Shown here: positions 8,277 through 16,667 of the stretch, one piece after another
How the letters are laid out: each line of letters begins with the position of its first letter
Position numbering within the stretch: position 1 is the stretch's first letter
From: CAZLXG01 sp964563585
GTDB lineage: Bacteria; Bacteroidota; Bacteroidia; Flavobacteriales; Flavobacteriaceae
DNA length: 43,540 bases
Direction: 5' to 3'
Assembly (NCBI GenBank): GCA_964563585.1
Contig: CAZLXG010000010.1
Coordinates: 1-43,540, forward strand
Made by a program: the position numbers and the translations under genes
The notes under the pieces: generated by a model
Seen by the model: the letters and a program-made list of their open reading frames with translations, nothing else
Databases searched by the model: none
Told to the model about the DNA's origin: nothing

Positions 8277-8678
8277 ATGAAAAAACTTTTTTTAATAGGA
8301 GCATTTTTAATTGCTTTTACTATACAAGCACAAGAAACCACAGATTATAAAAGTGAAACTATTGAATTTATTAAACTAACTGGAGCAGCATCAGCTTTTG
8401 AAAACGCAATAGAACAACTAGGTATTGGTGTTTCTGATGCTAACAAAGAAGCTTACACAAAAGAAGCTCTTGCAACTATGGATGGTTTATATGAGAAATT
8501 TGCTGACTTATATATGCAAGAATTCACACAAGATGAAATAAAAGACCTCATAGTTTTTTATCATACAGATTTAGGAAAAAAACTAGCCGAAAAACAATTA
8601 GGCTTAACCCAAAAAGCAATGATGTTTGGACAAACGTGGGGAATGGAAGTACAAGCAATAGCACAAAAATACAACTAA
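8277..8678 (+). CDS. Secreted DUF2059 family protein
   Basis: This 133-residue protein begins with a signal peptide (MKKLFLIGAFLIAFTIQAQ, cleavage expected after AQA-like residues near 18-19). The mature part has the DUF2059 pattern: a helix IEFIKLTGAASAFENAI, a middle segment with MQEFTQDEIKDLIVFYHTDLGKKLAEK, and a closing QKAMMFGQTWGMEV. Family members are periplasmic or extracytoplasmic, mostly helical and of unknown function. Only 10 bases separate it from the ABC permease gene downstream, so it is probably cotranscribed with the transporter. A link to that transporter is an inference from spacing. Confidence 0.85.
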   Translation: MKKLFLIGAFLIAFTIQAQETTDYKSETIEFIKLTGAASAFENAIEQLGIGVSDANKEAYTKEALATMDGLYEKFADLYMQEFTQDEIKDLIVFYHTDLGKKLAEKQLGLTQKAMMFGQTWGMEVQAIAQKYN

Positions 8679-8688
8679 TCAAAAAATT

Positions 8689-10164
8689 ATGATTAAGCAT
8701 TTTTTAAGTTTAGAATGGAAGCAATTTAAAAGAGCTTCATATTTTCAAAAAGGAGTTGCAATTAAAATTTTATTATTTCTAGCTGTTCTATATTTTGGAG
8801 GAATTGCAATTTTTATGGGAGGCGCAATGTTTTTTATTTTGAAAGAAGCAATGCCAGAAATTGACCCGATAGTAATTGTAAACAATTATTTGATTTATTG
8901 GATATTTTTTGAGTTGATGACTCGGTTTTTTATGCAGCAACTCCCAGTAATGAATATTAAGCCATTAATGATAATTCCTATAAAACGAAATTCTGTAATT
9001 CATTATTTATTAGGAAAAACAATTTTTTCGTTTTTTAACTTTATTTCTCTTTTTGTATTTCTTCCCTTTTCTGTAGTCCTATTATTTAATGGTTATCCTG
9101 TATTTAATGTAGTCTTATGGTTTTTTGCTATAATATGTATTACCATGTCTATAAATTTTATTAATTTTTTAATTAATAAAAGTAATATAGTCTTTTATAG
9201 TATTGTGTCTGCAGTGATTGCAATTGTAGCATTGAGATATTTTAATATTTTTGATGTAACAGAGCCAATGGGGAAAATCTTTAATGGATTATATAATCAA
9301 CCCTATTTAGCAATTATTCCTTTGTTATTAATGTTAGGGTTATATAAAGTGAATTTTGATTTTATTAGAAGAGGATTTTATTTAGATGATGCAATATCTA
9401 AGAAAATAAAAGAAGTAAATGCAACCGATTTATCATGGATGAATCGTTTTGGAAGTGTTGCTCCTTTCTTGAAAAATGATATAAAAATGATTTCACGAAA
9501 TGCAAGACCAAAACAAGTTTTAATGATGTCATTCTTCTTCTTGTTTTATGGTTTATTCTTTTTTACTCAAAAAACGTATATTGAAGACATGCCTTATGTA
9601 TTGGGGTTTGCTTCAATATTTATTACAGGTGGATTTCTTTTAAGTTTTGGTCAATTGGTGCCTTCTTGGGATAGTGAATATTATAAACTTTTAATGAGCC
9701 AAAATATTCCGTATAGACAATATTTAGAGTCTAAATGGTATTTAATGGTTTTCGCGGTAATTGTTGCATTTATATTAAGTACTCCATATTTATATTTTGG
9801 TCTAGATATTTATTTAATAATAGCAGCAGGCGCATTATTTAATATTGGGTTAAATACATTTATAACCTTGTTTGGAGGCGCTTTAAATAGAGTTCCAATA
9901 GAATTAGACACAAAGGCAAAAGCTTTTAGTAACACCAATGGCTTTAACCCAACACAATTACTTATTGCATTGCCCAAAATGATATTACCAATACTAATCT
10001 TTTTTATACCGTATCATTTTATCAGCTTTAATGCTGGGCTTATAGCGTTAGCATTATCTGGGGTTTTAGGAATTGTATTTAAAAACTTTTTCTTAAATAA
10101 AATTGAGCAAGTATACCAGAAAGGAAAATATAAAACAATTGCAGCTTTTGCTGAAAAAAAATAA
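8689..10164 (+). CDS. ABC transporter permease, DUF5687-like
   Basis: This 491-residue integral membrane protein has about ten to twelve hydrophobic segments and no other recognisable domain. It opens MIKHFLSLEWKQFKRASYFQKG, a pattern I associate with the Bacteroidota DUF5687 permeases. The central loop (FDFIRRGFYLDD to LKNDIKMISRNARPKQV) resembles the coupling region of ABC-2 exporters. Its ATPase partner lies 12 bases downstream, making a two-gene exporter. The cargo is unknown; ABC-2 type systems export drugs, lipids or peptides. The DUF number is from memory, but the permease call is supported by the gene pair. Confidence 0.85.
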   Translation: MIKHFLSLEWKQFKRASYFQKGVAIKILLFLAVLYFGGIAIFMGGAMFFILKEAMPEIDPIVIVNNYLIYWIFFELMTRFFMQQLPVMNIKPLMIIPIKRNSVIHYLLGKTIFSFFNFISLFVFLPFSVVLLFNGYPVFNVVLWFFAIICITMSINFINFLINKSNIVFYSIVSAVIAIVALRYFNIFDVTEPMGKIFNGLYNQPYLAIIPLLLMLGLYKVNFDFIRRGFYLDDAISKKIKEVNATDLSWMNRFGSVAPFLKNDIKMISRNARPKQVLMMSFFFLFYGLFFFTQKTYIEDMPYVLGFASIFITGGFLLSFGQLVPSWDSEYYKLLMSQNIPYRQYLESKWYLMVFAVIVAFILSTPYLYFGLDIYLIIAAGALFNIGLNTFITLFGGALNRVPIELDTKAKAFSNTNGFNPTQLLIALPKMILPILIFFIPYHFISFNAGLIALALSGVLGIVFKNFFLNKIEQVYQKGKYKTIAAFAEKK

Positions 10165-10176
10165 ACATATAAAGTT

Positions 10177-10899
10177 ATGATATCAGTAAGTAATTTATCA
10201 AAAACATATAACGGAGTTTCAGTTTTAAATATTGAATCATTAGAAATACCTAAAGGACAAAGTTTTGGTTTAGTAGGAAATAATGGCGCAGGAAAAACCA
10301 CATTTTTCAGTTTATTACTTGATTTAATTCAGCCTACAACAGGACAAATTAAAAGCAAAGATATTTTAGTAAACGAAAGTGAAGATTGGAAACCGTTTAC
10401 CTCTGCTTTTATAGATGAAAGTTTTTTAATTGGTTATTTAACCGCCGAGGAATACTTTTATTTTATTGGAGAATTACGCGGACAAAACAAAGCAGATGTT
10501 GATGCTTTAGTTGGGCAGTTTGAAGATTTTTTTCATGATGAAATTTTAGGAAAGAAAAAACACCTTCGCGATTTAAGTAAAGGAAATCAAAAGAAAGCAG
10601 GTATTGTTGCGACTTTTATAGGAAATCCAGAAGTTATTATTCTTGATGAACCTTTTGCTAATTTAGACCCAACAACACAAATTCGTTTAAAAGGAATTAT
10701 TAAAGATTTAGCAAAAAAACAAGGTGTTACAGTATTGGTTTCTAGTCACGATTTATTACACGTAACCGATGTTTGCGAACGAATTGTTGTACTAGAAAAA
10801 GGAGAAGTTATTAAGGACTTAAAAACTAGTGAAGCTACTTTAAAAGAATTAGAAGCACACTTTGCAGGCGGTATGGCAGTTGAGCAAGAGGAAGAATAA
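10177..10899 (+). CDS. ABC transporter ATP-binding protein
   Basis: This 240-residue ATPase powers the adjacent permease. It has Walker A GNNGAGKTT (about 34-42), a Q-loop region, the signature DLSKGNQKKAG in place of the canonical LSGGQ, Walker B VIILDEPFANLDP, and the H-loop VSSHDLLH. The C-terminal tail is acidic. The signature variant LSKGNQ is common in ABC-2 exporters of Gram-positives and Bacteroidota. The gene follows the permease closely and is followed by a rho-independent terminator, so the DUF2059-permease-ATPase unit ends here. Confidence 0.94.
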   Translation: MISVSNLSKTYNGVSVLNIESLEIPKGQSFGLVGNNGAGKTTFFSLLLDLIQPTTGQIKSKDILVNESEDWKPFTSAFIDESFLIGYLTAEEYFYFIGELRGQNKADVDALVGQFEDFFHDEILGKKKHLRDLSKGNQKKAGIVATFIGNPEVIILDEPFANLDPTTQIRLKGIIKDLAKKQGVTVLVSSHDLLHVTDVCERIVVLEKGEVIKDLKTSEATLKELEAHFAGGMAVEQEEE

Positions 10900-10918
10900 A
10901 AACTAATTATATAATTTT

Positions 10919-10953
10919 AAGCTCGTAATTACATTCAATTTACGAGCTTTTTT
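10919..10953 (+). terminator. Rho-independent terminator after the ABC exporter operon
   Basis: AAGCTCGTAA (10919-10928) pairs with TTACGAGCTT (10940-10949), a 10-bp stem with an 11-base loop, followed by a run of six T. It lies 20 bases after the ATPase stop codon. Confidence 0.9.
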
Positions 10954-11086
10954 CTGTGAAATACTTAGCTAAAAACCTTTAAAAAGCATCAAATTACCTC
11001 AAAAATTCAAAAAGATGTTTATTTTTACGTTTATATATAATAATAGCAAGAGATTGTAGTTATTTAATTGACTAAAAAACCTAGCA

Positions 11087-13651
11087 TTGAAAATATCTTT
11101 TAAAACCATACTAGCTTTAATATTTTCTACAGTTTTAGTGGCAAGTTGTTCACGAAAAAAAGACAATTTTATTAGTAGAAATTATCATGCAGTTACAGCA
11201 GAATTTAATGCGCTGTATAATGGTTACAATGCTTTAGATGAAGGTAGAAAAACGCTTAATGAAGGTTATGCTGATAATTATTGGGATATACTTCCTATTG
11301 AGCGTATGCAAATCTCAGATGTTGTTGTGTTGCCTGGGCAATCAAAAAACGAAAATTTTACTAGAGCTGAAGAAAAAGCTGTAAAAGCGGTTCAAAAGCA
11401 CGGAATGATTATTGAAGAGAAAGAAAAAAACCCTCAAATAGATGAGGCTTATATTCTTTTGGGGCAAGCGCGTTATTTCGACCAACGTTTTGTGCCAGCA
11501 CTTCAAGCCTTTAATCATATTCTTTATAAATACCCAGCGAGTGATAAAATAAATCAAGCAAAAATTTGGCGTGAAAAAACTAATATTCGTTTAGAAAACG
11601 ATGAGCTTGCTATTAAAAATTTAAAACGTTTATTATATCAAGAAGAGTTAGAAAATCAAGATTTAGCCGATGCTACTTCTATGTTGGCTCAGGCTTACCT
11701 AAATACCAAATCGGTTGATAGTGCAGTTACACAATTAAAAATAGCTTCAAACGCAACTAAAAGTAATGATGAGCGTGGTCGTTATCGTTTCATTTTAGGG
11801 CAACTTTATAATACACTTGGATATAAAGACAGCGCAAATATTGCATTTGATGAGGTAATTGAACTTAATAGAAAAACACCTCGTATTTATCTTATTAGTG
11901 CTCATATTGAAAAAATTAAAAATTTCGATTATCAAAACGGAGACAAATTTGAACTTTTAGAACACCTTACAGACCTTGAAGAAGATCGCGAAAACCGCCC
12001 ATATTTAGATAAAATTTACCATCAAATAGCAGCGTATCATCAAGTAAATAAATCTGACTCTTTATCTACAAGATATTATAACAAATCACTTAGAACAAAT
12101 TCGCAAGATAAAATTCTGAAAGCTAAAAATTATGAAATTCTTGGAGACATGAATTTTGATAAATCTTTATATAGAGCCGCAGGAAATTATTACGATAGCA
12201 CAATGGCTAATTTAGTGCTTAATTCAAAGCCTTATAGAGTTATAAAGCGCAAACGCGATAATTTAGAAGACGTTATTTATTACGAAGATATTGCTCAAGT
12301 AAACGATAGCGTTTTAAGACTTGTAGGTTTATCTGATGCTGATAGAGTTGTTTATTTCGAATCTTTTATTGAGAAGCTTAAAATAGCTGAAGAAAAAGAG
12401 AAACTAAAACAAGAAGCAGACGAAAGAGCTAATAACGGTTTAGCAACGGTTAATAATAATATAGGTAATTCTTTACCTGTAAGAGGGGGTTTGCCAAGTC
12501 AAGCTTCAATATTTTATTTTTATAACCCAACAACAGTTGCTTATGGTAAAAATGAATTTGTAAAAATTTGGGGAGATAGAGATTTGGATGATAACTGGAG
12601 ATGGTCTAACAAAAGCGGTTCATTAAATAGTAATAACCTTTTAGATAATAACCTTTTAGCTTCTGCAACCGATGAGGAAAAATTCGACCCTCAATTTTAT
12701 ATTTCTAAAATTCCTTCCGCAGAAAAAGAAATAGATAGTATTTTTAAAGAACGTAATTTTGCCTATTACCAATTAGGTCTTATTTATAAAGAAAAATTTA
12801 AAGAATATCAATTAGCAAAAAGTAAATTTCAAACCTTACTTAATAGCAATCCAGAAGTACGATTAATTTTACCATCTAAATACAATTTGTATAAAATTTA
12901 TACACTTTTAGGAGAAAACGATGAAGCTTCAATTGCTAAAAACGAAATTATAAATAACTATCCAGACTCTCGATACGCTACTATTTTAAGTAATCCGGAT
13001 CAAGTTTCATTGAAAGATGAAAATAGTCCAGTAAGTTTATATGAAAGTGTTTATGCACAACACGAAAATCAAGAATACGCAACAGTTATTTCTAAATGTG
13101 AAGAATATATTACTGCTTTTGATGGCGACCCAATTATTCCGAAATTTGAACTTTTAAAAGCAACTGCAACAGGTAGATTATTTGGTTATGAAGCTTACAG
13201 TAAGGCAATTAATTATATAGCTATTACCTATGCAAACACAGAGGAAGGTAAGCAAGCGCAAAATATGGAGTCTAATATATTGCCAAATATGGCAAGTAGT
13301 GATTTTGTAGTAGACAACGATAGTATTAGTAACAATTATAAAGTAGTTTACAAGTTCGATAACGCAGAACTAAATGATATTAAAACCTTTCAAACAATCT
13401 TAGATGAGGTTTTAGAAAGTATAAGATATTACAAATTAAAATCATCAATAGATGTTTATAAGCCTAATACAACACTTGTAGTTGTTCACGGGTTTAGTAA
13501 CGCTCAGGTTGCTAAAACATTCGACCAGTTATTAGATAAAGAAAACAAACAAAAAATAAAAGAACCTTATTTTGCAATATCATCTGCAAATTATCGAATC
13601 GTTCAAATTCATAAAAATTTGGATGCATTTTTAAATATTGATAATAATTAA
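11087..13651 (+). CDS. sprE: T9SS/gliding periplasmic TPR lipoprotein SprE/PorW
   Basis: This 854-residue lipoprotein matches SprE of Flavobacterium johnsoniae (PorW of Porphyromonas), needed for type IX protein secretion and gliding. The signal peptide ends VLVASC, so Cys21 should be lipidated. The mature N-terminus RNYHAVTAEFNALYNGYNAL is the family hallmark, followed by TPR-like helices (YILLGQARYFDQRFVPALQAF). The region SQASIFYFYNPTTVAYG and WGDRDLDDNWRWSNK is typical of SprE, and more TPRs follow (YYQLGLIYKEKFKEYQLAKSKF). The start is TTG at 11087; no ATG fits ahead of the signal peptide. A bactofilin gene follows after 12 bases. A 15-bp tandem duplication sits at 12631-12660. Confidence 0.93.
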   Translation: MKISFKTILALIFSTVLVASCSRKKDNFISRNYHAVTAEFNALYNGYNALDEGRKTLNEGYADNYWDILPIERMQISDVVVLPGQSKNENFTRAEEKAVKAVQKHGMIIEEKEKNPQIDEAYILLGQARYFDQRFVPALQAFNHILYKYPASDKINQAKIWREKTNIRLENDELAIKNLKRLLYQEELENQDLADATSMLAQAYLNTKSVDSAVTQLKIASNATKSNDERGRYRFILGQLYNTLGYKDSANIAFDEVIELNRKTPRIYLISAHIEKIKNFDYQNGDKFELLEHLTDLEEDRENRPYLDKIYHQIAAYHQVNKSDSLSTRYYNKSLRTNSQDKILKAKNYEILGDMNFDKSLYRAAGNYYDSTMANLVLNSKPYRVIKRKRDNLEDVIYYEDIAQVNDSVLRLVGLSDADRVVYFESFIEKLKIAEEKEKLKQEADERANNGLATVNNNIGNSLPVRGGLPSQASIFYFYNPTTVAYGKNEFVKIWGDRDLDDNWRWSNKSGSLNSNNLLDNNLLASATDEEKFDPQFYISKIPSAEKEIDSIFKERNFAYYQLGLIYKEKFKEYQLAKSKFQTLLNSNPEVRLILPSKYNLYKIYTLLGENDEASIAKNEIINNYPDSRYATILSNPDQVSLKDENSPVSLYESVYAQHENQEYATVISKCEEYITAFDGDPIIPKFELLKATATGRLFGYEAYSKAINYIAITYANTEEGKQAQNMESNILPNMASSDFVVDNDSISNNYKVVYKFDNAELNDIKTFQTILDEVLESIRYYKLKSSIDVYKPNTTLVVVHGFSNAQVAKTFDQLLDKENKQKIKEPYFAISSANYRIVQIHKNLDAFLNIDNN

Positions 13652-13663
13652 AATTAAAGAATT

Positions 13664-14083
13664 ATGTTCTCTGATAATAAAAAAAATAGACAAAAGGTAG
13701 AAGGTACATCAAGTCAAAATATTATAGCACAAGGCACTAAAATTGTTGGCGATTTTAATAGTGAAGGCGATTTTAGAATTGATGGCGCTATAGAAGGAAA
13801 TATTAAAACTTCTGGAAAAATTGTTGTTGGTAAATCTGGATTTGTAAAAGGAACTTTGCAAGGAACCGACGCCTATTTTGAAGGTAAATTTTCTGGAAAA
13901 TTAGCATTATCTGGCACGTTAACTTTAAAAACATCAGCACATATTGAAGGCGAAGTTGTGGTTGGTAAATTAGCCGTAGAACCTGGTGCAACATTTAATG
14001 TTACTTGCATTATGAAAGGCACAGTAAAAGAACTTAATAAAGGTGGGCAACGACAAGCATCAGAAACCGAAAAAACAGCTTAA
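13664..14083 (+). CDS. Bactofilin (polymer-forming cytoskeletal protein)
   Basis: This 139-residue protein has the bactofilin core, a right-handed beta-helix of short repeats seen as IAQGTKIVGDFNSEGDFRIDG, GNIKTSGKIVVGKSG and ALSGTLTLKTSAHIEG, ending FNVTCIMKG. Bactofilins self-assemble without nucleotide into filaments at the inner membrane and scaffold envelope machinery. The flanks are short, charged and disordered, as in the family. It lies 12 bases after sprE, and its last 41 bases overlap the start of atpI/atpZ in another frame. The position between a secretion/gliding gene and the ATP synthase cluster is a layout I remember from other Flavobacteriaceae. Its client process is unknown. 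Confidence 0.92.
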   Translation: MFSDNKKNRQKVEGTSSQNIIAQGTKIVGDFNSEGDFRIDGAIEGNIKTSGKIVVGKSGFVKGTLQGTDAYFEGKFSGKLALSGTLTLKTSAHIEGEVVVGKLAVEPGATFNVTCIMKGTVKELNKGGQRQASETEKTA

Positions 14084-14273
14084 AAACGCTGCAATTCTTT
14101 CTGGAATTGCAATACAAATGGGTATTACTATATACTTATTTGTGCTTCTTGGTAAATGGTTAGATTCAAATTATAATAATGGAGATAAATTATTTATCAT
14201 TATTACCACTCTTTTTGGCGTAGCTATTTCTCTTTACGCTGTTATAAAACAAGTTAATCGAATTAAATATTAA
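14043..14273 (+). CDS. AtpZ/AtpI family F0 accessory protein
   Basis: This 76-residue protein has two transmembrane helices (SGIAIQMGITIYLFVLLGKW and FIIITTLFGVAISLYAVI) joined by LDSNYNNGDK. QMGITIYLF plus the terminal IKQVNRI are typical of the AtpZ/AtpI family that precedes atpB in F-type ATP synthase clusters and helps c-ring assembly or Mg supply. The start is GTG at 14043, inside the bactofilin gene with 41 bases of overlap; later ATG codons fall within the first helix. A basic N-terminus (KHQKPKKQLKN) precedes helix one, as expected for a cytoplasmic N-tail. Confidence 0.88.
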   Translation: MGNDKHQKPKKQLKNAAILSGIAIQMGITIYLFVLLGKWLDSNYNNGDKLFIIITTLFGVAISLYAVIKQVNRIKY

Positions 14274-14660
14274 ATGAATAGTCCATTTTTTAAATTTACA
14301 ATTAAGCTAATTATTATTGCTACTATTGTATTCATCATTCATATTTTTATACTTAACACATTAGGTTTTTCATTATTTGAAAATAAAATAGTGCTTTCCT
14401 ATTGTGTAAATGTATTTTTAGCAATTGCAATTTTTTTGTTTTTATATAAAATGAGAAAAAAGCATAAAGATCAATTAGGTTTTCTGTTTATTGCAGGTAG
14501 CTTGCTTAAATTCGCAGTGTTTTTTTTAGTATTTCACCCTAGTTTTATGTTAGACGGTGATATTAATAAATTGGAGTTTGCATCCTTTTTTATTCCTTAT
14601 TTATTGTGTTTAATTATAGAAACCTTAAGTCTTGTTAAATGGCTAAATAAATCAGATTAA
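14274..14660 (+). CDS. Four-helix membrane protein in the ATP synthase cluster, DUF6168-like
   Basis: This 128-residue protein has four hydrophobic helices: LIIIATIVFIIHIFIL, YCVNVFLAIAIFLFLY, FLFIAGSLLKFAVFFLVF and FFIPYLLCLIIETLSLV. The loop after helix two is basic (KMRKKHKDQ), suggesting a cytoplasmic side. It begins immediately after the AtpZ/AtpI stop and precedes the atpB promoter. Proteobacterial clusters carry UncI here as a four-helix or two-helix c-ring helper, and this gene occupies that slot in Flavobacteriaceae. I associate it with DUF6168, with moderate certainty. A role in F0 assembly is inferred from position alone. Confidence 0.78.
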   Translation: MNSPFFKFTIKLIIIATIVFIIHIFILNTLGFSLFENKIVLSYCVNVFLAIAIFLFLYKMRKKHKDQLGFLFIAGSLLKFAVFFLVFHPSFMLDGDINKLEFASFFIPYLLCLIIETLSLVKWLNKSD

Positions 14661-14714
14661 AAACCACATATTTTTAAGTAGAAAATCAGGCTATAAATAA
14701 ACTAAAAAATAGTT

Positions 14715-14743
14715 TTTGGTTTTGATATAAAAACATACCTTTG
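14715..14743 (+). promoter_or_regulatory. Bacteroidota promoter upstream of atpB
   Basis: TTTG (14715-14718) is followed after 17 bases by TACCTTTG (14736-14743), a near-ideal match to the Bacteroidota TTTG/TAnnTTTG promoter. Transcription would start about 14749-14752 and leave a leader of about 25-30 bases before the atpB ATG. It gives the structural ATP synthase genes their own strong promoter, separate from the sprE-bactofilin-atpI unit. Confidence 0.75.
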
Positions 14744-14777
14744 CCCCGATTTTTAAGCCACTATTATTTAAAGTGAT

Positions 14778-15860
14778 ATGCAAAGAAAAACGTTACTTAC
14801 ATTACTTACATCATTTTTGATAGTATTTACTTTACAAGTAAATGCTCAGCATGAAGAAGCTACATATCAAAATGTTCAACATAATAGTCATGACGAACCA
14901 CTTAGTTTAAGAGAGCAAATTAAGGCAGATATTGACCACCATTTATTGGACTCTCATGATTTTCATGTTACAGATTATTTAACTTTTCCTTTACCAATTA
15001 TATTATGGGACAATGGGTTCCATTTCTTTTCATCTTCTAAATTTCATCACGGAGAAAGTGTAGCAGAAAGTAAAGGTAATTATTATGCTATTTCTCATCA
15101 GAATGGACATATTTATAAAACAGATAAAAGCGGCACAATTCATTTTGAAGGAGATTTTGAAACTAATGATAAGCCTTTAGATTTATCTATTACTAAAAGT
15201 GTAGTAATGATAATAATAACAGGTTTAATCTTGTTTTTATTATTTGGAGGTTTAGCAAAATCGTATGCCAAAAACGGAAAAATAGGAAAAGGTCCTGGTC
15301 GATTATTAGAACCAATTGTATTATATATAAGAGACGAAATTGCAATCCCAAATATTGGCGAAAAGCATTATAAAAAATACATGAATTATTTATTAACTGT
15401 ATTTTTCTTTATATGGTTTGTAAATTTATTCGGTTTAACCCCATTAGGCGTAAATATTACAGGTAATATCGCTATCACATTTTCATTAGCAATACTAACT
15501 TATTTTATAACAACCTTTTCAGCAAAAAAAGATTATTGGAAACATATTTTTTGGATGCCAGGAGTTCCTGTTCCAATGAAAATATTATTAGCACCAATAG
15601 AATTGTTAGGTACATTTATTAAACCTTTCGCATTAATGATTCGTTTGTATGCAAATATGAAAGCGGGACATATTGTATTAATGAGTATTATTGGTTTGAT
15701 GTTTATATTTAAAAGTTGGATAGGTAGTCCATTATCATTTGGATTAGCATTTGGTTTATCAATATTAGAATTATTAGTAGCAGCGCTACAGGCATATATA
15801 TTTACAGTATTATCGGCATTATATTTTGGTTCTGCAGCCGAAGAACACGCAGACCATTAA
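14778..15860 (+). CDS. atpB: F0F1 ATP synthase subunit a
   Basis: Subunit a forms the proton half-channels next to the c-ring. The 360-residue length exceeds the roughly 270 of E. coli. The extra part is an N-terminal extracytoplasmic region that begins with a cleavable-looking signal (MQRKTLLTLLTSFLIVFTLQVNAQ up to the NAQ) and is rich in His, Asp and Glu before the first core helix. This extension is normal in Bacteroidota. The essential arginine is Arg289 in FALMIRLYANMKAGHIVL. Other conserved parts are PIVLYIRDEIAIPNIG and LLVAALQAYIFTVLSALYF. It has its own promoter and heads the structural operon. Confidence 0.97.
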   Translation: MQRKTLLTLLTSFLIVFTLQVNAQHEEATYQNVQHNSHDEPLSLREQIKADIDHHLLDSHDFHVTDYLTFPLPIILWDNGFHFFSSSKFHHGESVAESKGNYYAISHQNGHIYKTDKSGTIHFEGDFETNDKPLDLSITKSVVMIIITGLILFLLFGGLAKSYAKNGKIGKGPGRLLEPIVLYIRDEIAIPNIGEKHYKKYMNYLLTVFFFIWFVNLFGLTPLGVNITGNIAITFSLAILTYFITTFSAKKDYWKHIFWMPGVPVPMKILLAPIELLGTFIKPFALMIRLYANMKAGHIVLMSIIGLMFIFKSWIGSPLSFGLAFGLSILELLVAALQAYIFTVLSALYFGSAAEEHADH

Positions 15861-15893
15861 GAATTAGAACATTAATTATTTAAATTTTATATT

Positions 15894-16085
15894 ATGGAAG
15901 GATTGAATTACATTGGAGCAGGTTTAATTGTAATCGGTGTTGGAATTGGTATTGGTAGAATTGGTGGATCAGCAATGGAAGCTATTGCACGTCAACCAGA
16001 AGCTACTGGTAAAATCCAAACAGCGATGTTAATTGCAGCGGCTCTTATTGAAGGAATCGGTTTTGCAGCTTTATTTGCAGCATAA
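15894..16085 (+). CDS. atpE: F0F1 ATP synthase subunit c
   Basis: This 63-residue proteolipid forms the rotor ring. Helix one is glycine-rich (GVGIGIGRIGGSAMEAIARQ), the polar loop is ARQPE, and helix two carries the ion-binding Glu53 in ALIEGIGFAAL. Compared with Na+-coupled rings, the helix-one Gln is replaced by Ile and the Ser/Thr after the Glu is Gly, so the ring should be proton-coupled. The protein is shorter than the 70-80 residues usual in Proteobacteria but normal for Flavobacteriaceae. A long hairpin follows the stop codon before atpF. Confidence 0.97.
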   Translation: MEGLNYIGAGLIVIGVGIGIGRIGGSAMEAIARQPEATGKIQTAMLIAAALIEGIGFAALFAA

Positions 16086-16092
16086 CAAAAAA

Positions 16093-16127
16093 AAAACTAG
16101 TAGTAACGGTTGGTTGCTACTAGTTTT
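16093..16127 (+). terminator. Long hairpin between atpE and atpF (attenuator or partial terminator)
   Basis: AAAACTAGTAGTAAC (16093-16107) pairs with GTTGCTACTAGTTTT (16113-16127), a 15-bp stem with one G-T pair and a 5-base loop. It is flanked by an A-run and ends in TTTT. It begins eight bases after the atpE stop and ends 32 bases before atpF. The T-run is short, so full termination is unlikely; it more probably reduces read-through or protects the 3' end of atpBE mRNA, which would raise subunit c output. The function is inferred. Confidence 0.7.
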
Positions 16128-16159
16128 AAATTAATTAATGTATTCTTAAGAATTAAATC

Positions 16160-16660
16160 ATGGATAAATTACTAAACGAGTTTTCATTTGGGTTATTTAT
16201 ATGGCAAACGCTTTTATTTTTAGCCTTAATACTTCTTTTGAGAAAATATGCTTGGGGACCAATTTTAAGTGCAGTTAACGAAAGAGAAGAAGGTATTAAA
16301 GATGCTTTAAAATCTGCCGAAAATGCAAAATTAGAAATGCAAAATTTGCAAGCAGACAATCAAAAATTGTTGAAAGAAGCAAGAGTTGAACGTGAATCAA
16401 TGTTAAAAGATGCGCGTGATATAAAAAACAAAATGATTGAAGACGCTAAAGAAGAAGCGCAAGTGCAAGCTAGCAAAATGATAGAGCAAGCACAAGCAGC
16501 TATTGAAAGTGAAAAGAAAGCAGCTATGGCAGAATTAAAAAACCATGTTGCTGGATTATCAATAGAAATTGCCGAAAAAGTAGTACGTCAAGAATTATCG
16601 AATAAAGACAAACAAGTAAAATTGGTTGAGTCAATGTTAGATGACGCAAAATTAAATTAA
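16160..16660 (+). CDS. atpF: F0F1 ATP synthase subunit b
   Basis: This 166-residue protein is the peripheral stalk. One N-terminal membrane helix (SFGLFIWQTLLFLALILLLR) leads into the conserved KYAWGPILSAVNEREEGIKDAL. A long charged helix rich in Ala, Glu, Lys and Gln follows (about 45-150), which should dimerise as a right-handed coiled coil, ending EKVVRQELSNKDKQVKLVES to bind subunit delta. Length and layout are normal. The gene is separated from atpE by a strong hairpin and from atpH by only seven bases. Confidence 0.96.
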   Translation: MDKLLNEFSFGLFIWQTLLFLALILLLRKYAWGPILSAVNEREEGIKDALKSAENAKLEMQNLQADNQKLLKEARVERESMLKDARDIKNKMIEDAKEEAQVQASKMIEQAQAAIESEKKAAMAELKNHVAGLSIEIAEKVVRQELSNKDKQVKLVESMLDDAKLN

Positions 16661-16667
16661 TTATAAA

